NCBI GenBank assembly: GCA_964580315.1
Contig: CAZOKH010000001.1
Location: 77,788-141,787, forward strand
Length of the DNA: 64,000 nt
Source: CAZOKH01 sp964580315
GTDB lineage: Bacteria > Chloroflexota > Anaerolineae > Anaerolineales > Anaerolineaceae
Reading direction: 5' to 3'
Within the stretch, counting starts at the first letter, position 1. Every line of letters starts with the position of its first letter. The translations under genes were made by a program, and so were the position numbers. Below, in pieces: positions 8,744-17,691 of this stretch. Below the pieces are notes generated by a model, which saw only the letters and a program-made list of their open reading frames with translations, did not search any database and had not been told where the DNA came from.

Positions 8744-8780
8744 ACTACCGGACAGGAGATTTTCTGTCCGGTAGTTTTTT
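8744..8780 (+). terminator. Intrinsic terminator after phnD
   Basis: A perfect 12-base-pair stem (ACTACCGGACAG with CTGTCCGGTAGT) and an 8-base loop, followed by a run of T. It separates phnD from phnC and suggests partial read-through or a separate phnCE promoter. Confidence 0.9.
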
Positions 8781-8895
8781 AACGCCTGGCTTAAATCATA
8801 CGCGGTTGGTGACATAATTAAACGGTTGTGTCCAGTATAATAAATAAACTTGTGTGTTCAATTAAAAAAAATATTAGATTTCAATGAGGACAGGC

Positions 8896-9648
8896 ATGCT
8901 GGAAATTAAAAACCTTGTCAAAATCTATAAGGGTGGCGTGAAGGCGCTGGATGATGTTAATTTCACAGTGCCGCATGGACAATTTGTGGCGATCATTGGC
9001 CTGAGCGGTTCTGGAAAATCGACGCTGTTGCGCTGCATCAATCGATTAATTGCGCCAACATCCGGGCAGATATTGTGGCACGGGTTTGACCTTGCCTCAG
9101 CATCTGAGGATGATATGCGGCCTTACCGGCGGAAGATTGGCATGGTTTTCCAGCACTTTAACCTGGTGAACCGCTCGTCGGTTCTTACCAATGTGCTTTC
9201 AGGCAGACTGGGTTATGTCAACCCGGCATGGAGCCTGGTGAATCGTTTTCCAAAGGAAGATGTTCAACATGCCATGCAGGAGTTGGAGCGGGTGGGCATA
9301 CCAGACAAAGCCAATAACCGGGCAGATGAACTGAGCGGTGGGCAGCAGCAGCGTGTGGGCATTGCACGTGCCATGATGCAAGATCCCGAAATGATCCTGG
9401 CGGATGAGCCTGTCGCCAGCCTGGACCCGGTGTTGGCGCACAGCATTATGCAGTATCTTGAACAAATTAACAAGGAAGAAGGCATGACAGTGCTTTGCAG
9501 CCTGCATTTTCTCGACCTGGTGCATCGTTATGCTGACCGGGCTATTGCACTGAACGCCGGGCGGGTGGTGTTTGACGGCTTGCCCACTGAAATTAATGAC
9601 CAGAAATTTAAAGAAATTTACGGCAAAGATGCCGAGCGTGTAGGTTAA
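8896..9648 (+). CDS. phnC: Phosphonate-type ABC transporter ATP-binding protein
   Basis: A 250-residue ATPase with Walker A GLSGSGKST (about residues 34-42), Q-loop VFQHFN, signature LSGGQQQRV, Walker B MILADEPVASLDP and the switch His in CSLHFLD. These are the features of PhnC, which powers uptake through PhnE. I take the ATG at 8896 because GAGGA lies 5 bases before it; another ATG four codons upstream lacks that spacing. A TATAAT box at 8836-8841 may mark a promoter, but no good -35 pairs with it. Confidence 0.9.
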   Translation: MLEIKNLVKIYKGGVKALDDVNFTVPHGQFVAIIGLSGSGKSTLLRCINRLIAPTSGQILWHGFDLASASEDDMRPYRRKIGMVFQHFNLVNRSSVLTNVLSGRLGYVNPAWSLVNRFPKEDVQHAMQELERVGIPDKANNRADELSGGQQQRVGIARAMMQDPEMILADEPVASLDPVLAHSIMQYLEQINKEEGMTVLCSLHFLDLVHRYADRAIALNAGRVVFDGLPTEINDQKFKEIYGKDAERVG

Positions 9649-9659
9649 GGGAGGCCGCC

Positions 9660-11474
9660 ATGAAAAATCTTTCACAACCTCTCCGGTCTCTGCTGATTGG
9701 TGTTTTTGTTTTTGTCGGCCTGGTCATTTTCGCATATGGTTTCCGGGTTACCAAAGTGGATTTAAAAGAAACCCGCTCTGAAATTCGACAGACTCAACTG
9801 GTGAGAATTATCAGGGCGCTGGCAAAACCTGACCTGGTTAAATATGATGAGAAGGAAACAGTGATCAAACTGCCTTACATGGTTCCCTGCCCGGAGGGCG
9901 GATATACCCCGCCTGAGCAGGATACCACCGGCCCCTACCTGGTTGTAACCCCGGCATGTGCTGAACCTGGCGCTGAAGTAACCATAGAGGGTTTTAATTT
10001 TGCACCGAATACATCAGGCCCCATTTTCTTCATCCCAACCAGCGAGGTCGAATTGCGTCTTTCCAACCTGGAAACAGACGCGCAGGGTCACTTTGTTGCC
10101 ACCGGAAAATTACCCAAACGATCCAGCGAAGAGGTGCAGAACATTCAGGCCGTTACACGCATGCGGGTTGGGGCGCCCATGCTAAGCCAAACTGCCAAAG
10201 ATACCTGGGACAAGATTGTTGAAACCGTTTTTATGGCTTTGCTGGCAACCGCCATTGGCACACTGCTGGCCGTTCCACTTAGTTTCTTCGCTTCGCGCAA
10301 CTTGATGGAAGATGTGGACAGCCCGCTGATTTCCATTGCCTTGAGCCTGCTCTTTATTCCAATTGGCCTGGTGGCAGGCGCGGTGGCGGCGCAATGGATT
10401 GACGGCATCAACCAGATGCTTTCACAGGGATGGTTGATGCCCTTGATTGGCGTAATTGTGGCTCCATTCATCATTCTTTATTCTGTCCGGATTGCGATTC
10501 CACAAAATGACACATCAGATGTTAAGAAATCTGATCTTCCCAAGCGAATTATTTTCAGCATTATCGCCGGTTTTGCACTTATCCTGGGCGGGTATATGCT
10601 TTCCAGTCTATCCATTGCTCTGGGAAATACGTTGGAGAAAAACCTGGGCGGCCTGGGATTCCTGGGGGCGTTTATTCGCGATTGTGGTGATATCCTGGAT
10701 ATGATTATGGTTGTTGTGGTTGCCCTGGTCGGTGCGGGAATCATGAGCGGATTTGCCAACAAGCTTGGCCGGAGAATGATTAAACGTTTGCCAGAGGCGC
10801 CTCTAAAAATATTCACTGTGCTCATTTCAACAGCAGCCGGAAGCGTATTGTTCTTACTGATTGCAGCTGGATTGGACTGGTTGTATCAGTTTGAGAATCC
10901 ATTATGGACCATCACCATCCCGGCGGTGGTTGGCGGTTTGCTTGGCTTAATAACTGCCATTGTAATTAAGCCTCAAATGTATCTGTCCATTGGCCTGGTA
11001 ATTTACTTTATTGCCCGCACTATATTCAACGCGCTGCGCTCGATTGAAGCGTTAATTATGGTGATTGTGTTTGTCGTGTGGGTGGGTATTGGCCCGTTTG
11101 CGGGTGTTCTGGCGCTTTCATTGCATACCATTGCTGCTCTGGCAAAGCTCTATTCAGAGCAAGTTGAAAGCATCCTGGAGGGACCGGTGGAAGCCATTCG
11201 AGCTACTGGTGCGAACCGTCTGCAGACGATTGTGTACGGCGTCATTCCGCAAATTATTCCGCCATACATCTCGTTCACCATGTACCGCTGGGATATTAAT
11301 GTGCGTATGTCCACCATTATCGGTTTTGCAGGCGGCGGCGGTATCGGCTTTTTGCTCATTCAAAACATCAATTTGTTGAACTACCGGGCAGCCAGTGTTC
11401 AAATGCTGGCGATTGCCGTTGTGGTAGCCAGCATGGATTATATTAGTTCAAAACTTAGAGAGACGACGGTATAA
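9660..11474 (+). CDS. phnE: Phosphonate-type ABC transporter permease, greatly enlarged PhnE
   Basis: A 604-residue permease; PhnE is usually under 300. The conserved permease parts are split. Residues about 183-216 hold the first half (KIVETVFMALLATAIGTLLA...ASRNL). Residues about 448-604 hold the second half, with the EAA loop GPVEAIRATGANRLQTI and the GAGGIG-like GFAGGGGIGF. Before the first half is one membrane helix (9-27) and an exported region with an IPT/TIG-like segment (91-130, around EPGAEVTIEGFNF). Between the halves lie about 230 extra residues with several more membrane segments. No frameshift is needed, so this appears to be the real architecture. GGGAGG lies before the ATG. 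Confidence 0.87.
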   Translation: MKNLSQPLRSLLIGVFVFVGLVIFAYGFRVTKVDLKETRSEIRQTQLVRIIRALAKPDLVKYDEKETVIKLPYMVPCPEGGYTPPEQDTTGPYLVVTPACAEPGAEVTIEGFNFAPNTSGPIFFIPTSEVELRLSNLETDAQGHFVATGKLPKRSSEEVQNIQAVTRMRVGAPMLSQTAKDTWDKIVETVFMALLATAIGTLLAVPLSFFASRNLMEDVDSPLISIALSLLFIPIGLVAGAVAAQWIDGINQMLSQGWLMPLIGVIVAPFIILYSVRIAIPQNDTSDVKKSDLPKRIIFSIIAGFALILGGYMLSSLSIALGNTLEKNLGGLGFLGAFIRDCGDILDMIMVVVVALVGAGIMSGFANKLGRRMIKRLPEAPLKIFTVLISTAAGSVLFLLIAAGLDWLYQFENPLWTITIPAVVGGLLGLITAIVIKPQMYLSIGLVIYFIARTIFNALRSIEALIMVIVFVVWVGIGPFAGVLALSLHTIAALAKLYSEQVESILEGPVEAIRATGANRLQTIVYGVIPQIIPPYISFTMYRWDINVRMSTIIGFAGGGGIGFLLIQNINLLNYRAASVQMLAIAVVVASMDYISSKLRETTV

Positions 11475-11478
11475 ACTT

Positions 11479-12081
11479 TTGGCAGCAATTTTAGTCAGTG
11501 TGTCTTATATTGCGGCGCAGATGCTTTCGGACATCGGAAGCTTGCAGATCGTTTTATTTGCAGGATTATCTTTTGACGCGGGGACCTTCATTTATCCGAT
11601 CACGTTCACATTGCGTGATCTGGCGCATAAGGTTTTAGGGTTAAAGGGCGTTCGGATTTTGATTATTTCAGCAGCGGTAATCAACCTGTTTATGGCGCTC
11701 TATTTTTGGTTTGTAGCCAGCTTGACGCCTGACCAGGTGGCAGGCAGCAGCGACCTGTGGGGAAAAGTTCTCTCACCGGTGTGGCGGATTACACTGGCCA
11801 GCATTGCCGCCGAGTTGGTGGCTGAATTCATCGACACGGAAGCCTACCGCTTCTGGGTGAAGCGGGTTACCCAAAAACTTCAATGGCTGCGGGTGCTCAC
11901 CTCGAATGCTGTCAGCATCCCCATCGATTCGTTGATGTTTTCTTTCCTGGCTTTCTATGGAACCATGCCGCTTTCATCTGTCATGGGCATTTTCACCAGC
12001 AATGTGATTATCAAAGGAATTGTGACGCTGGTCAGTATGCCCATGATTTACGCAGTGAAAGAAGAAAAGCAGACATCATAG
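11479..12081 (+). CDS. VUT-family transporter (YhhQ-like, putative queuosine precursor)
   Basis: A 200-residue membrane protein with about six hydrophobic segments. The motifs GLSFDAGTFIYPITFTLRDL and AELVAEFIDTEAYRF are hallmarks of the VUT/YhhQ (COG1738) family, whose known members import queuosine precursors such as preQ0 or queuine. The likely start is a TTG at 11479, four bases after phnE ends, and there is no clear ribosome-binding site, so coupling to phnE is likely. It lacks the first 15-20 residues of longer relatives. Family placement is good, but substrate is inferred only, and its place after phnE is unusual. Confidence 0.75.
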   Translation: MAAILVSVSYIAAQMLSDIGSLQIVLFAGLSFDAGTFIYPITFTLRDLAHKVLGLKGVRILIISAAVINLFMALYFWFVASLTPDQVAGSSDLWGKVLSPVWRITLASIAAELVAEFIDTEAYRFWVKRVTQKLQWLRVLTSNAVSIPIDSLMFSFLAFYGTMPLSSVMGIFTSNVIIKGIVTLVSMPMIYAVKEEKQTS

Positions 12082-12160
12082 TTTTGCAATGGTGATGGCG
12101 TAAAGGTATCAATAAATTTTTTGCGGTGTATAATTAATATTATTCTTTTGGGAGGTAGGT

Positions 12161-12937
12161 GTGGAGACAGTCAATGTTCTGGTTGTCGAAGATGATGACA
12201 TTGTAGCTCGCACCATCGAACGCAGCCTTCGCGGGCATGAATTTCGGGTAACACTGGCTAACAGCGGCGTTGAAGGATTAAAAATAGCCCGCCGGCAGTC
12301 AACCGATTTGGTTATCCTGGATATCATCATGCCCGGGATGGATGGTTATAGTGTTTGTCGTGAAATGCGAGCCGATCCAATTTTAGCGGTTGTTCCCATT
12401 TTGTTCTTGACTGCGAAGGCGAAAGACGAAGATCGCATAGAAGGTTTCCTGGCCGGCGCAGATGATTATTTAACCAAGCCCTTCAACATCGATGAACTTA
12501 TTTTAAGAATTCGGGCAATTCTCCGCAGGGCAAAACGATTGGGATCGGTGCAAGAAGCCGAACTCGAAGTCAGTGTGCCTGTTTCTCCTGCAATTGCCAA
12601 AGCTGATGATAAAGAAAACCGCCATGAGATCAGAGTGGGGCAGTATGTGCTAAATGTCCGCACCTATGAATTGCAAACATCTCATCGCGGGCGCGTGCGC
12701 CTGACGCCAGTGCAATTTGATTTAATGTATCATTTGATGAGCCACCCGGGAGATATTTTTTCTCCGGCAAGACTTTTAGATGAGGTGTGGGACTATCCTT
12801 CGGATGCGGGCAGCCCCGATCTGGTTCGTGTGCATATTAAAAATTTGCGGGAGCGGATTGAGGAATCACCCAGAGACCCCAAGTTCATCCAAACAGTTGC
12901 AGGGTACGGCTATACCATTCGCGCCGATGATGATTGA
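12161..12937 (+). CDS. OmpR/PhoB-type response regulator
   Basis: A 258-residue two-domain regulator. The receiver domain (1-120) has the acidic pocket EDDD (10-13), phospho-acceptor Asp54 in VILDIIMPGMDG, a Thr at 84 and Lys106 in TKPF. A linker of about 40 residues leads to a winged-helix DNA-binding domain (about 160-255) with LTPVQFDLMYHLMSHPGD and VRVHIKNLRERIE. The start is GTG at 12161 with a strong GGAGG 5 bases upstream. A histidine kinase gene follows after 75 bases and is the probable partner. Target genes are unknown. A TATAAT at 12129-12134 may be its -10 element. Confidence 0.87.
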   Translation: METVNVLVVEDDDIVARTIERSLRGHEFRVTLANSGVEGLKIARRQSTDLVILDIIMPGMDGYSVCREMRADPILAVVPILFLTAKAKDEDRIEGFLAGADDYLTKPFNIDELILRIRAILRRAKRLGSVQEAELEVSVPVSPAIAKADDKENRHEIRVGQYVLNVRTYELQTSHRGRVRLTPVQFDLMYHLMSHPGDIFSPARLLDEVWDYPSDAGSPDLVRVHIKNLRERIEESPRDPKFIQTVAGYGYTIRADDD

Positions 12938-13012
12938 TTAGAAGTGCCTGGCCTCGAAACTTGACAGGTTTTTGGGGTTGTGACTTTCAATCTCATTTTA
13001 TGCAGGAAAAAT

Positions 13013-15091
13013 ATGGCGTCTCAAGATAGTCCTTTGACGAAATCGAATATCACTGCGCAAGAAGTGTCTGAAACGATCTGGGATATCTTTGCGTCTCACA
13101 GTGATGTGCGAGACGCGTTAAGCGAAACATTGCAACAGATTCTAAAAGTTACCGGGCGCAGTGGGGGGGCAGTGCTGGTGCAAGTTCCTGATGAAGCGGC
13201 GCCATTTTTCTCGGTCAGTGATCAATTGAGCCCGGAGTGGCAAAATCAGCTTGTGCTGCCGGACAGCCAATTGCAACAGGCCGAGAAAGCTTCCCATGAG
13301 TCCTGGCAAGTAATACAAGGCGAAAATTTTCCGCCCGTCCTGCTTTATCCCATTAAGATCCCTGCCAGCCAGCAGGGAATTCTGGTATTAAATGGAGAGG
13401 AACCATCTGAACAGGAAAATCAATTAATCTCCAAAATTTGCCTGGATGTTGCCCGATTGTTGTTTGTGGGACAAAACCATTTCAGGGCATTTGGAATTGC
13501 CGGGCGCTGGAATTTCCTTGAAGATATGTTTATCAGTCCCAATACGACCCTGAGCCTGGATGAAATTCAAATGAAAATGATAACCGGTTTGCGTGAGAGT
13601 TTTAATGCCGAAGCCGGGATAGTGGTTTTGTTGGATGGAAATGTTGAGGGGCTGGTTTTTAAAAAGAGCCTGACCGATAGCCAGGAATGGATTGTTCAGG
13701 TGGGTGCGGGCCCCGACATGGGATTGCTGGGTAAATGTCTGCAGAGTGGTGAAGCGGTATTGAGTAATGCTCCACTGCTGGATGATGACTGCAATGAAAA
13801 TTTGGATAATATTCCCGGACTGAAACTGCAATCTTTGCTATATGCGCCCTTGCTGATTGATGAACGTGTGATTGGCCTGGTTGGTTTGCAAAACAAGATC
13901 GGCGGCAATTTTTCTCTTTATGACCAGTACCTGTTAACTTCACTGGGAAATTCCATTGCCACTCTGCTTTATTACCTTCAAAATATTCAACGCCTGAGTG
14001 TTTTTAATGCAGACCTGGAAGCGCAAAACTGGGAACTCAGCCGGTCGCGCAACACGCTGCGCAGCCTTTTTGATAACCTGCCCGATTCTTTGTATATTAT
14101 TGACAACCAGTATCGCTTGATTGCGGTCAACATGGCGCGCGCCAAACGGGCTAACCTCGAACCGCGCATGCTGGTTGGCAAGCAGTGTTATGAAATTTTT
14201 TATAACCGGGAAGATCCCTGCACCGGCTGCCTGGTTGGGGAGACGTTGTTTAATCGAAAAATTACTCAGCGCATTGGGCGGCAGTGGGAAGAGGGCGAAG
14301 AACCCATGGAATGGGAAATCAGTACCTATCCCATTATTAATGAAATGGATCAGGTCGTGCAGGCCATCATATATGAGCGGGACGTTACAGAAAAGAATCG
14401 GCTTGAGGCGGTTTTGGCGCAGTCTGAAAAACTGGCTGCCGTCGGACAACTGGCCGCTGGAATTGCTCACGAGATTAATAACCCCCTGGCTGTGGTTTTG
14501 GCAAATTCGCAATTGCTGCAGCGCGAACTGCCCGCAGAAAGTGATTTGCAAGAACTGGTTGATTTGATTCACCGGGCCGGCACACGCGCTTTGCATGTTG
14601 TGAGAAACCTGCTAGACCTGTCGCGTAAAGAACGTTATGATTTTGCCCCAACCAATATCAACACCACCATCGAACGAGCTTTGCAGATGCTGCGGCATGA
14701 GTTGATGGACCGCAATACCGAGTTGGTGTTTGTCCCGGCTAAAGATTTGCCCGAAGTGATGGCCAGTGATGATCACCTGCAGGGTGTGTGGCTGAACATT
14801 ATTCTGAATGCCATGGACGCCAGCGGTAAAGATAAAGGAAAGATTAAAGTCACAACATCACATAAAGGCAATGAAGTGAAGGTCACCATTTCAGATAACG
14901 GCAGCGGCATTGCTCCCAAAGACTTAAAACGGATATTTGATCCATTTTTCACAACCAAAGACCCCGGCAAGGGAACCGGCCTGGGGCTTTCGGTTTGCCA
15001 CCGGGTGATTAAACAACACGGCGGTCATATTCAGGTGGACAGCAAGGTGGGAAAGGGCACTACCTTTACCATTGTTCTGCCTGTCTATTAA
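13013..15091 (+). CDS. GAF-PAS sensor histidine kinase
   Basis: A 692-residue soluble kinase with no membrane segment. GAF-like sensory regions occupy about residues 20-340. A PAS domain (about 350-460) has a Cys pair in DPCTGCLVG plus a further Cys in GKQCYEIF. Then come a HisKA dimerisation domain with the phospho-acceptor His in AAGIAHEINNPLAVV and a HATPase_c domain with N box, ISDNGSGI and GTGLGLSVCHRVI. The PAS cysteines suggest redox or metal sensing, but this is inference. I start at 13013 with CAGGA 5 bases before; a GTG at 12980 in frame has no such site. Confidence 0.88.
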   Translation: MASQDSPLTKSNITAQEVSETIWDIFASHSDVRDALSETLQQILKVTGRSGGAVLVQVPDEAAPFFSVSDQLSPEWQNQLVLPDSQLQQAEKASHESWQVIQGENFPPVLLYPIKIPASQQGILVLNGEEPSEQENQLISKICLDVARLLFVGQNHFRAFGIAGRWNFLEDMFISPNTTLSLDEIQMKMITGLRESFNAEAGIVVLLDGNVEGLVFKKSLTDSQEWIVQVGAGPDMGLLGKCLQSGEAVLSNAPLLDDDCNENLDNIPGLKLQSLLYAPLLIDERVIGLVGLQNKIGGNFSLYDQYLLTSLGNSIATLLYYLQNIQRLSVFNADLEAQNWELSRSRNTLRSLFDNLPDSLYIIDNQYRLIAVNMARAKRANLEPRMLVGKQCYEIFYNREDPCTGCLVGETLFNRKITQRIGRQWEEGEEPMEWEISTYPIINEMDQVVQAIIYERDVTEKNRLEAVLAQSEKLAAVGQLAAGIAHEINNPLAVVLANSQLLQRELPAESDLQELVDLIHRAGTRALHVVRNLLDLSRKERYDFAPTNINTTIERALQMLRHELMDRNTELVFVPAKDLPEVMASDDHLQGVWLNIILNAMDASGKDKGKIKVTTSHKGNEVKVTISDNGSGIAPKDLKRIFDPFFTTKDPGKGTGLGLSVCHRVIKQHGGHIQVDSKVGKGTTFTIVLPVY

Positions 15092-15157
15092 CCCATTTTT
15101 AGAATATCTTTACCTCCCTTTCACACACTCTTTATACCTTGATTTCAACAAACATGT

Positions 15158-15185
15158 TAAAGTGAGAACGGAGTTCATCCGATCA
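15158..15185 (+). promoter_or_regulatory. Possible sigma-28-type promoter before flbD
   Basis: TAAAGTGA, then 12 bases, then TCCGATCA. The -10 half resembles the flagellar sites elsewhere in the window, but the spacing is one base longer and two positions deviate. It sits 27 bases before flbD, at the head of the whole cluster. Confidence 0.35.
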
Positions 15186-15211
15186 CGTTAGTAATCCTTG
15201 GGATTTTTCTG

Positions 15212-15421
15212 ATGATTCAAGTTACTCGATTTAATGGAAGCCGATTTTTTATCAATGCTGAACGAATATTAAGCATTGAATCTACTCCAGATACGGTGAT
15301 TACTTTGCAGGATAATATCAAGTTGATTGTGAAAGACAAACCGGAAGAAATTGTAAAACAAGTGATTGAATATCAACGTTTAATACATAATCCTCAACTG
15401 GAACTTCATTTGGGAGAATAG
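15212..15421 (+). CDS. flbD: FlbD family flagellar protein
   Basis: A 69-residue protein of the small FlbD family found ahead of motA in many Gram-positive flagellar operons (it differs from the Caulobacter regulator of the same name). The family pattern is clear: MIQVTRFNG at the start, then the conserved NAERILSIESTPDTVITL. The C-terminus has a helical VKQVIEYQRLI. Its role is poorly known. It is the first gene of the supercluster, and motA follows after two bases. Confidence 0.85.
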   Translation: MIQVTRFNGSRFFINAERILSIESTPDTVITLQDNIKLIVKDKPEEIVKQVIEYQRLIHNPQLELHLGE

Positions 15422-15423
15422 GT

Positions 15424-16233
15424 ATGGATTTAGCAACCTTAGTAGGTTTGATAGGCACTATCATTATTATTGTTGTCGTAATGATACTAGACGGTGGATC
15501 GCCGGCTGAATTGTTTCATCACCCGGGCCCAATTATCTTAACGATGGGTGGCTCGGCAGTTGCCGCAACAATATTTGGGTCGTTTCAAACTTTCCTTAAT
15601 CTCCCAAAGTTTTTTAAGATAGCCTTTTTTGAAACTCATTTTGATACCATCGCAACAATTGACAAGATATCCGAAATGGCTGATAAAGCCCGCCGTGAAG
15701 GTTTGCTGGCATTGGAAGAGGAAAGTAAAACGATTGAGGATAAATTCCTGCAAAAAGGAATTATGCTGGTGGTTGATGGTATTGAACCGGCTGCGGTTCG
15801 CACAATTTTAGAGTTGGAAATCCATCAAATGGAACAGCGTCACTATCAAGGCATTCGATGGTTTGAATCGGCAGGTGGTCTCAGCCCAACCTTTGGTATT
15901 ATCGGTACGGTAATGGGGTTGATTTCGGTTTTAAAGCAATTGGACGACCCGGCAGCATTCACTGCCGCCATTGCAGCTGCCTTTTTGGCAACATTATGGG
16001 GTCTTCTTACAGCAAATGTTTTCTGGCTGCCCATTGGCGGCAAGTTAGCCACCCGCAGCCATCATGAAGTGTCTTATCGTCATATGCTGTTGGAAGGGGT
16101 CATGGCGCTGCAGGCAGGTGAGAATCCGCGCTTGATTCGGGAAAAATTAAATTCATTTCTTTCACCGTCTGAGCGTGAAAAATCGGTCGATAAACCGGCC
16201 AGTGCTGCCGGAAAAGCTGGAGCGGCTGCATGA
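15424..16233 (+). CDS. motA: Flagellar motor stator protein MotA
   Basis: A 269-residue membrane protein with two N-terminal membrane helices (3-25 and 35-55), a large cytoplasmic loop and two further helices (about 155-215). The loop has KARREGLLALEEES, which holds the conserved Arg and Glu that contact FliG. GLSPTFGIIGTVMGLISVL forms the start of the third helix. With MotB it makes the ion-driven stator. The stop overlaps motB in an ATGA junction. Confidence 0.93.
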   Translation: MDLATLVGLIGTIIIIVVVMILDGGSPAELFHHPGPIILTMGGSAVAATIFGSFQTFLNLPKFFKIAFFETHFDTIATIDKISEMADKARREGLLALEEESKTIEDKFLQKGIMLVVDGIEPAAVRTILELEIHQMEQRHYQGIRWFESAGGLSPTFGIIGTVMGLISVLKQLDDPAAFTAAIAAAFLATLWGLLTANVFWLPIGGKLATRSHHEVSYRHMLLEGVMALQAGENPRLIREKLNSFLSPSEREKSVDKPASAAGKAGAAA

Positions 16234-16982
16234 GCAGTCACGGCGGCGGCGGCGATCGCTGGCTGGTCAGTTATGCCGACTTCATGACCCTGCTGATGGT
16301 CATGTTTGTTGTGCTTTGGTCTATGAGTGAAACGGACCTGGCCAAGTATAAAGTTATGGCGGAGGGTTTCCGATCGGCATTTGGCGGGGGCGGTGCGGTA
16401 AGCATTGTTGATCCTGAGATAAATACCGGAAGCAGTACTGATGAAGAATCGGCCCCAATTGTCATTCCGGGCTTGCCTTTGAGTTCTTCGGTTGGCGTTG
16501 AAGTGGCAGACGATCTTACCAGCATGTTAACCAACCAGGACCTGGGTAGTGAAGTGAGTATCCAGAATAATATTGAAGGCATCTTGATTTCGCTTTCTGA
16601 AAAATTGCTGTTTCAGCAAGGAACAGCAGAATTGCAGCCCGAGGCATTGCCGATCTTGGATAAAATTGTCGAGATGATTAAGCCAATTGAGAATGATGTG
16701 CGTATTGTTGGTCATACAGATGATTCTATTCCGACCGACCCGCAATTTGAGAATAACTGGCAGTTATCCATGGCGCGGGCTTTTACGATAACAGAGTATT
16801 TTATTGATCGTGGTGTTCCGGCTTATCGATTAATTCCTTCCGGAAGGGGAGATACGCAACCCATTTTTCCCAACGACACACCAGAACACCGAGCTCTTAA
16901 TGGCAGGGCAGATATAGTCATTGTCTATTCAATTAGTATGGATGTGATGGATCTGGAATCGGTTATTGGGGTATCCAATTAA
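16230..16982 (+). CDS. motB: Flagellar motor stator protein MotB
   Basis: A 250-residue protein with one N-terminal membrane helix carrying the ion-binding Asp17 in SYADFMTLLMVMFVVLW. A plug and linker follow. The OmpA-like peptidoglycan-binding domain spans about 120-245, with IVGHTDDSIP and LSMARAFTITEYFIDRG. It anchors the stator to the cell wall. The helix sequence alone does not decide between H+ and Na+ drive. Confidence 0.93.
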   Translation: MSSHGGGGDRWLVSYADFMTLLMVMFVVLWSMSETDLAKYKVMAEGFRSAFGGGGAVSIVDPEINTGSSTDEESAPIVIPGLPLSSSVGVEVADDLTSMLTNQDLGSEVSIQNNIEGILISLSEKLLFQQGTAELQPEALPILDKIVEMIKPIENDVRIVGHTDDSIPTDPQFENNWQLSMARAFTITEYFIDRGVPAYRLIPSGRGDTQPIFPNDTPEHRALNGRADIVIVYSISMDVMDLESVIGVSN

Positions 16983-17012
16983 AGTTCCCTGGTTCAAAAA
17001 GGATACGGAATT

Positions 17013-17672
17013 ATGAGCGAAGTAAATGTTGAAGAAAAGAAACCAAAACCTAAATTAAAAATAAATCTAGCCGGGGCAGTTCCGGTGATTCGACTGGTTG
17101 CCATTATTTTGGCGGGTTTTGTGTTTATCTTAATGGCAATTTCCATCATGATCATGATGTACACACTGTTCGCGCCGGCAGATTGGCCCCGCCTGGTAAA
17201 TATCCCGGCCAGTGCTGAAGCGCCTCTTTCGGAATCTGAACCGGAAAGCAGGCCGGTTAATCAAGAGGCGGTGCCAAGAGTGGAACCTACCAGTCCTTAT
17301 ATTGTGATTAAACCAGGTGAAGGTTTATTGCTGGACACTGGAACAAAGATCATCAATTTGGCTGACCCGGGCGGCAGGAAATATATCCGAATTAATGTCG
17401 TGCTTGAATTTGTTCCCCCTGACGCAACTTTCTATCAACTGGAAAATGAAGCCCAGTTGGCTTACAAAGAAGCCTTCGATGAAGAAATAAACAAACGCTT
17501 ACCGGTTATCAACGATATCATCATCATGCTGGTTTCGACCAAAGATTATCAGACGCTTTACACGGCTGACGGCAAAGAAACTTTGCGCAACCAAATGATT
17601 GAAGCAATAAATTCCCGCTTGCCGGAATATAAGCTGATGTCGGTTTACTTTACGGAATTTGTCATTCAATAA
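17013..17672 (+). CDS. fliL: Flagellar basal body-associated protein FliL
   Basis: A 219-residue single-pass membrane protein. A short basic cytoplasmic tail precedes a membrane helix at about 27-53. The exported domain carries the FliL pattern of LADPGGRKYIRINVVLEF and a C-terminal VYFTEFVIQ matching the usual V-x-x-V-x-F-T-x-F-x-x-Q ending. FliL surrounds the stator plug region and supports motor torque. It lies between motB and fliM, its common position. Confidence 0.9.
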   Translation: MSEVNVEEKKPKPKLKINLAGAVPVIRLVAIILAGFVFILMAISIMIMMYTLFAPADWPRLVNIPASAEAPLSESEPESRPVNQEAVPRVEPTSPYIVIKPGEGLLLDTGTKIINLADPGGRKYIRINVVLEFVPPDATFYQLENEAQLAYKEAFDEEINKRLPVINDIIIMLVSTKDYQTLYTADGKETLRNQMIEAINSRLPEYKLMSVYFTEFVIQ

Positions 17673-17691
17673 TCAAGAATAATGGTGCGGT

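Noticed and set aside
8836..8841. TATAAT before phnC as a full promoter
   Set aside because: No -35-like hexamer lies 16-18 bases upstream (the region reads CATAAT), so I mention it only as a possible -10.
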